Shown: piece by piece, positions 14,709 through 15,381 of the stretch
How the letters are laid out: the number at the start of each line of letters is the position of its first letter
Numbering within the stretch: the first letter of the stretch is position 1
Assembly: GCA_946415795.1 (NCBI GenBank)
Contig: CAMKTW010000018.1
Span: 1 to 15,381 of the forward strand
Direction: 5' to 3'
Length of the DNA: 15,381 nucleotides
From: an uncultured Bacteroidales bacterium
GTDB lineage: Bacteria; Bacteroidota; Bacteroidia; Bacteroidales; UBA932
Position numbers and translations under genes: made by a program
Notes under the pieces: generated by a model
Databases searched by the model: none
Told to the model about the DNA's origin: nothing
The model's input: the letters and a program-made list of their open reading frames with translations, nothing else

Positions 14709-15381
14709 TCAGCGGTGTAAATTACAGGTAATGCCGGCCATAAACCAGAGGCCGGGCTGGGGGATATCCCCAAAGTCATAGTATGTGCGGTTCAGCAGGT
14801 TGTTGAACCGCACATATATGTTGTAATGTGCGGCATCATAGCCCAGGCGTGCATCCAGCAGCCAGTAGGGCTTTATCAGTTCGGATTCGGTCGCGCGGTC
14901 GATATATCGGCAAGACAGGTTTCCGGTAAGGCCGCGCCAGATTCTGATGTCGGTGCCGGCTGTAAATTTGTGCCGGACATATTCCATCGAGTAGAGGCTC
15001 CGGTAGCCCTCCTCCAAAGCTTTGCTCTGGCTGATGTGGCTGTATCCGAGATTGACCTCGCGGACGGGGAAGTCGCGAAGCCGCAGCAAGGCCGGGAGTG
15101 TCAGCCGCAGTGTCACTTCCTGCCCCAAGGTGTTCAAAACAGTGTGATTCACGCTCTTCCACTGTGCGTCTTCTCCTTCACTGGTGTCCATTATCCAATC
15201 AATCATATCATAGCCGCGGTTGTAAAAGACCGTGGCCACGGCACGCACGCCGGTTGTGAGGAACTTGGCCCCGCCCTCCAGTGAATGAAGCTTTTCTGAC
15301 TTAAGACCGGGATCGGCCTTGTGCCCTCCCACCGAATAGTAGAGTTCGGTAAAGGTAGGCATCCGGTACGAGGTGTTGTAT
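14709..15381 (-). CDS. TonB-dependent receptor, C-terminal part (partial)
   Basis: This is the 3' end of an outer-membrane TonB-dependent transporter; the frame is still open at the window edge, so the plug and most of the barrel lie outside. About 223 residues are visible. SYRMPTFTELYY is the conserved segment near the last third of BtuB/siderophore-type barrels, followed by a GLKSEKLHSLEGGAKF strand pair, alternating amphipathic strands with DMIDWIMD and WKSVNHT, and the terminal FNNLLNRTYYDFGDIPQPGLWFMAGITCNL. The pattern is of the BtuB/FepA-like kind and not the SusC type, so cobalamin, iron-chelate or a similar ligand is more likely than a polysaccharide. The C-terminus ends in His-Arg after the last strand, where an aromatic residue is more usual. 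It converges with the TIM-barrel gene across a 65-bp gap that has no strong terminator. Confidence 0.88.
   Translation of the reverse strand, partial: YNTSYRMPTFTELYYSVGGHKADPGLKSEKLHSLEGGAKFLTTGVRAVATVFYNRGYDMIDWIMDTSEGEDAQWKSVNHTVLNTLGQEVTLRLTLPALLRLRDFPVREVNLGYSHISQSKALEEGYRSLYSMEYVRHKFTAGTDIRIWRGLTGNLSCRYIDRATESELIKPYWLLDARLGYDAAHYNIYVRFNNLLNRTYYDFGDIPQPGLWFMAGITCNLHR

Overview
The window looks like chromosomal DNA of a Bacteroidota bacterium, most likely order Bacteroidales. The evidence is: promoters of the TAnnTTTG (-7) type with TTTG about 19 bases upstream; start codons without Shine-Dalgarno sequences; a lipoprotein M49 dipeptidyl peptidase with the HECLGH motif; a TonB-dependent receptor; and exported Gfo/Idh/MocA and TIM-barrel lipoproteins next to a GH78 glycosidase. 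The G+C-rich third positions would suit a Rikenellaceae/Alistipes-like organism, but that level of placement is a guess.

Layout. (1) 25-2224: tpiA (triosephosphate isomerase, +) and purB (adenylosuccinate lyase, -) converge on one perfect 13-bp hairpin that can terminate both. (2) 2224-4284: purB and a surface or periplasmic dipeptidyl peptidase III lipoprotein (+) diverge from two back-to-back -7 boxes only 1 bp apart. (3) 4285-5019: 735 bp without a credible protein gene. Its first part has a canonical promoter, a set of hairpins closed by a long-range stem, and a good intrinsic terminator. I read this as a free-standing non-coding RNA of about 170 nt. The last part is repeat-like, hairpin-rich spacer. 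(4) 5020-8132: a complete glutamate-to-proline operon on the minus strand, proC-proB-proA, with 6-bp spacing and then a 4-base ATGA overlap. (5) 8186-14643: a plus-strand glycoside locus. It encodes a secreted GH78 alpha-L-rhamnosidase-family enzyme, then a tightly packed trio: a membrane-anchored tetraheme NrfH/NapC-like cytochrome fused to a SUMF1/FGE-like domain, a Tat-type lipoprotein Gfo/Idh/MocA oxidoreductase, and a lipoprotein xylose-isomerase-like TIM barrel. (6) 14709-15381: the C-terminal end of a TonB-dependent receptor on the minus strand, cut by the window edge.

How they may work together. The proline genes form a full pathway and need little interpretation. The most unusual system is the trio at 10838-14643, which puts a sugar oxidoreductase, a metal-dependent sugar isomerase/epimerase/lyase fold and a quinone-linked multiheme cytochrome in the same envelope compartment. 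This suggests oxidative processing of glycosides outside the cytoplasm with electrons exchanged through the cytochrome, next to an enzyme that removes rhamnose. The SUMF domain of the fusion lacks the paired cysteines of true formylglycine-generating enzymes, so it probably does not mature sulfatases. The second item most worth pursuing is the candidate ncRNA at about 4332-4503.
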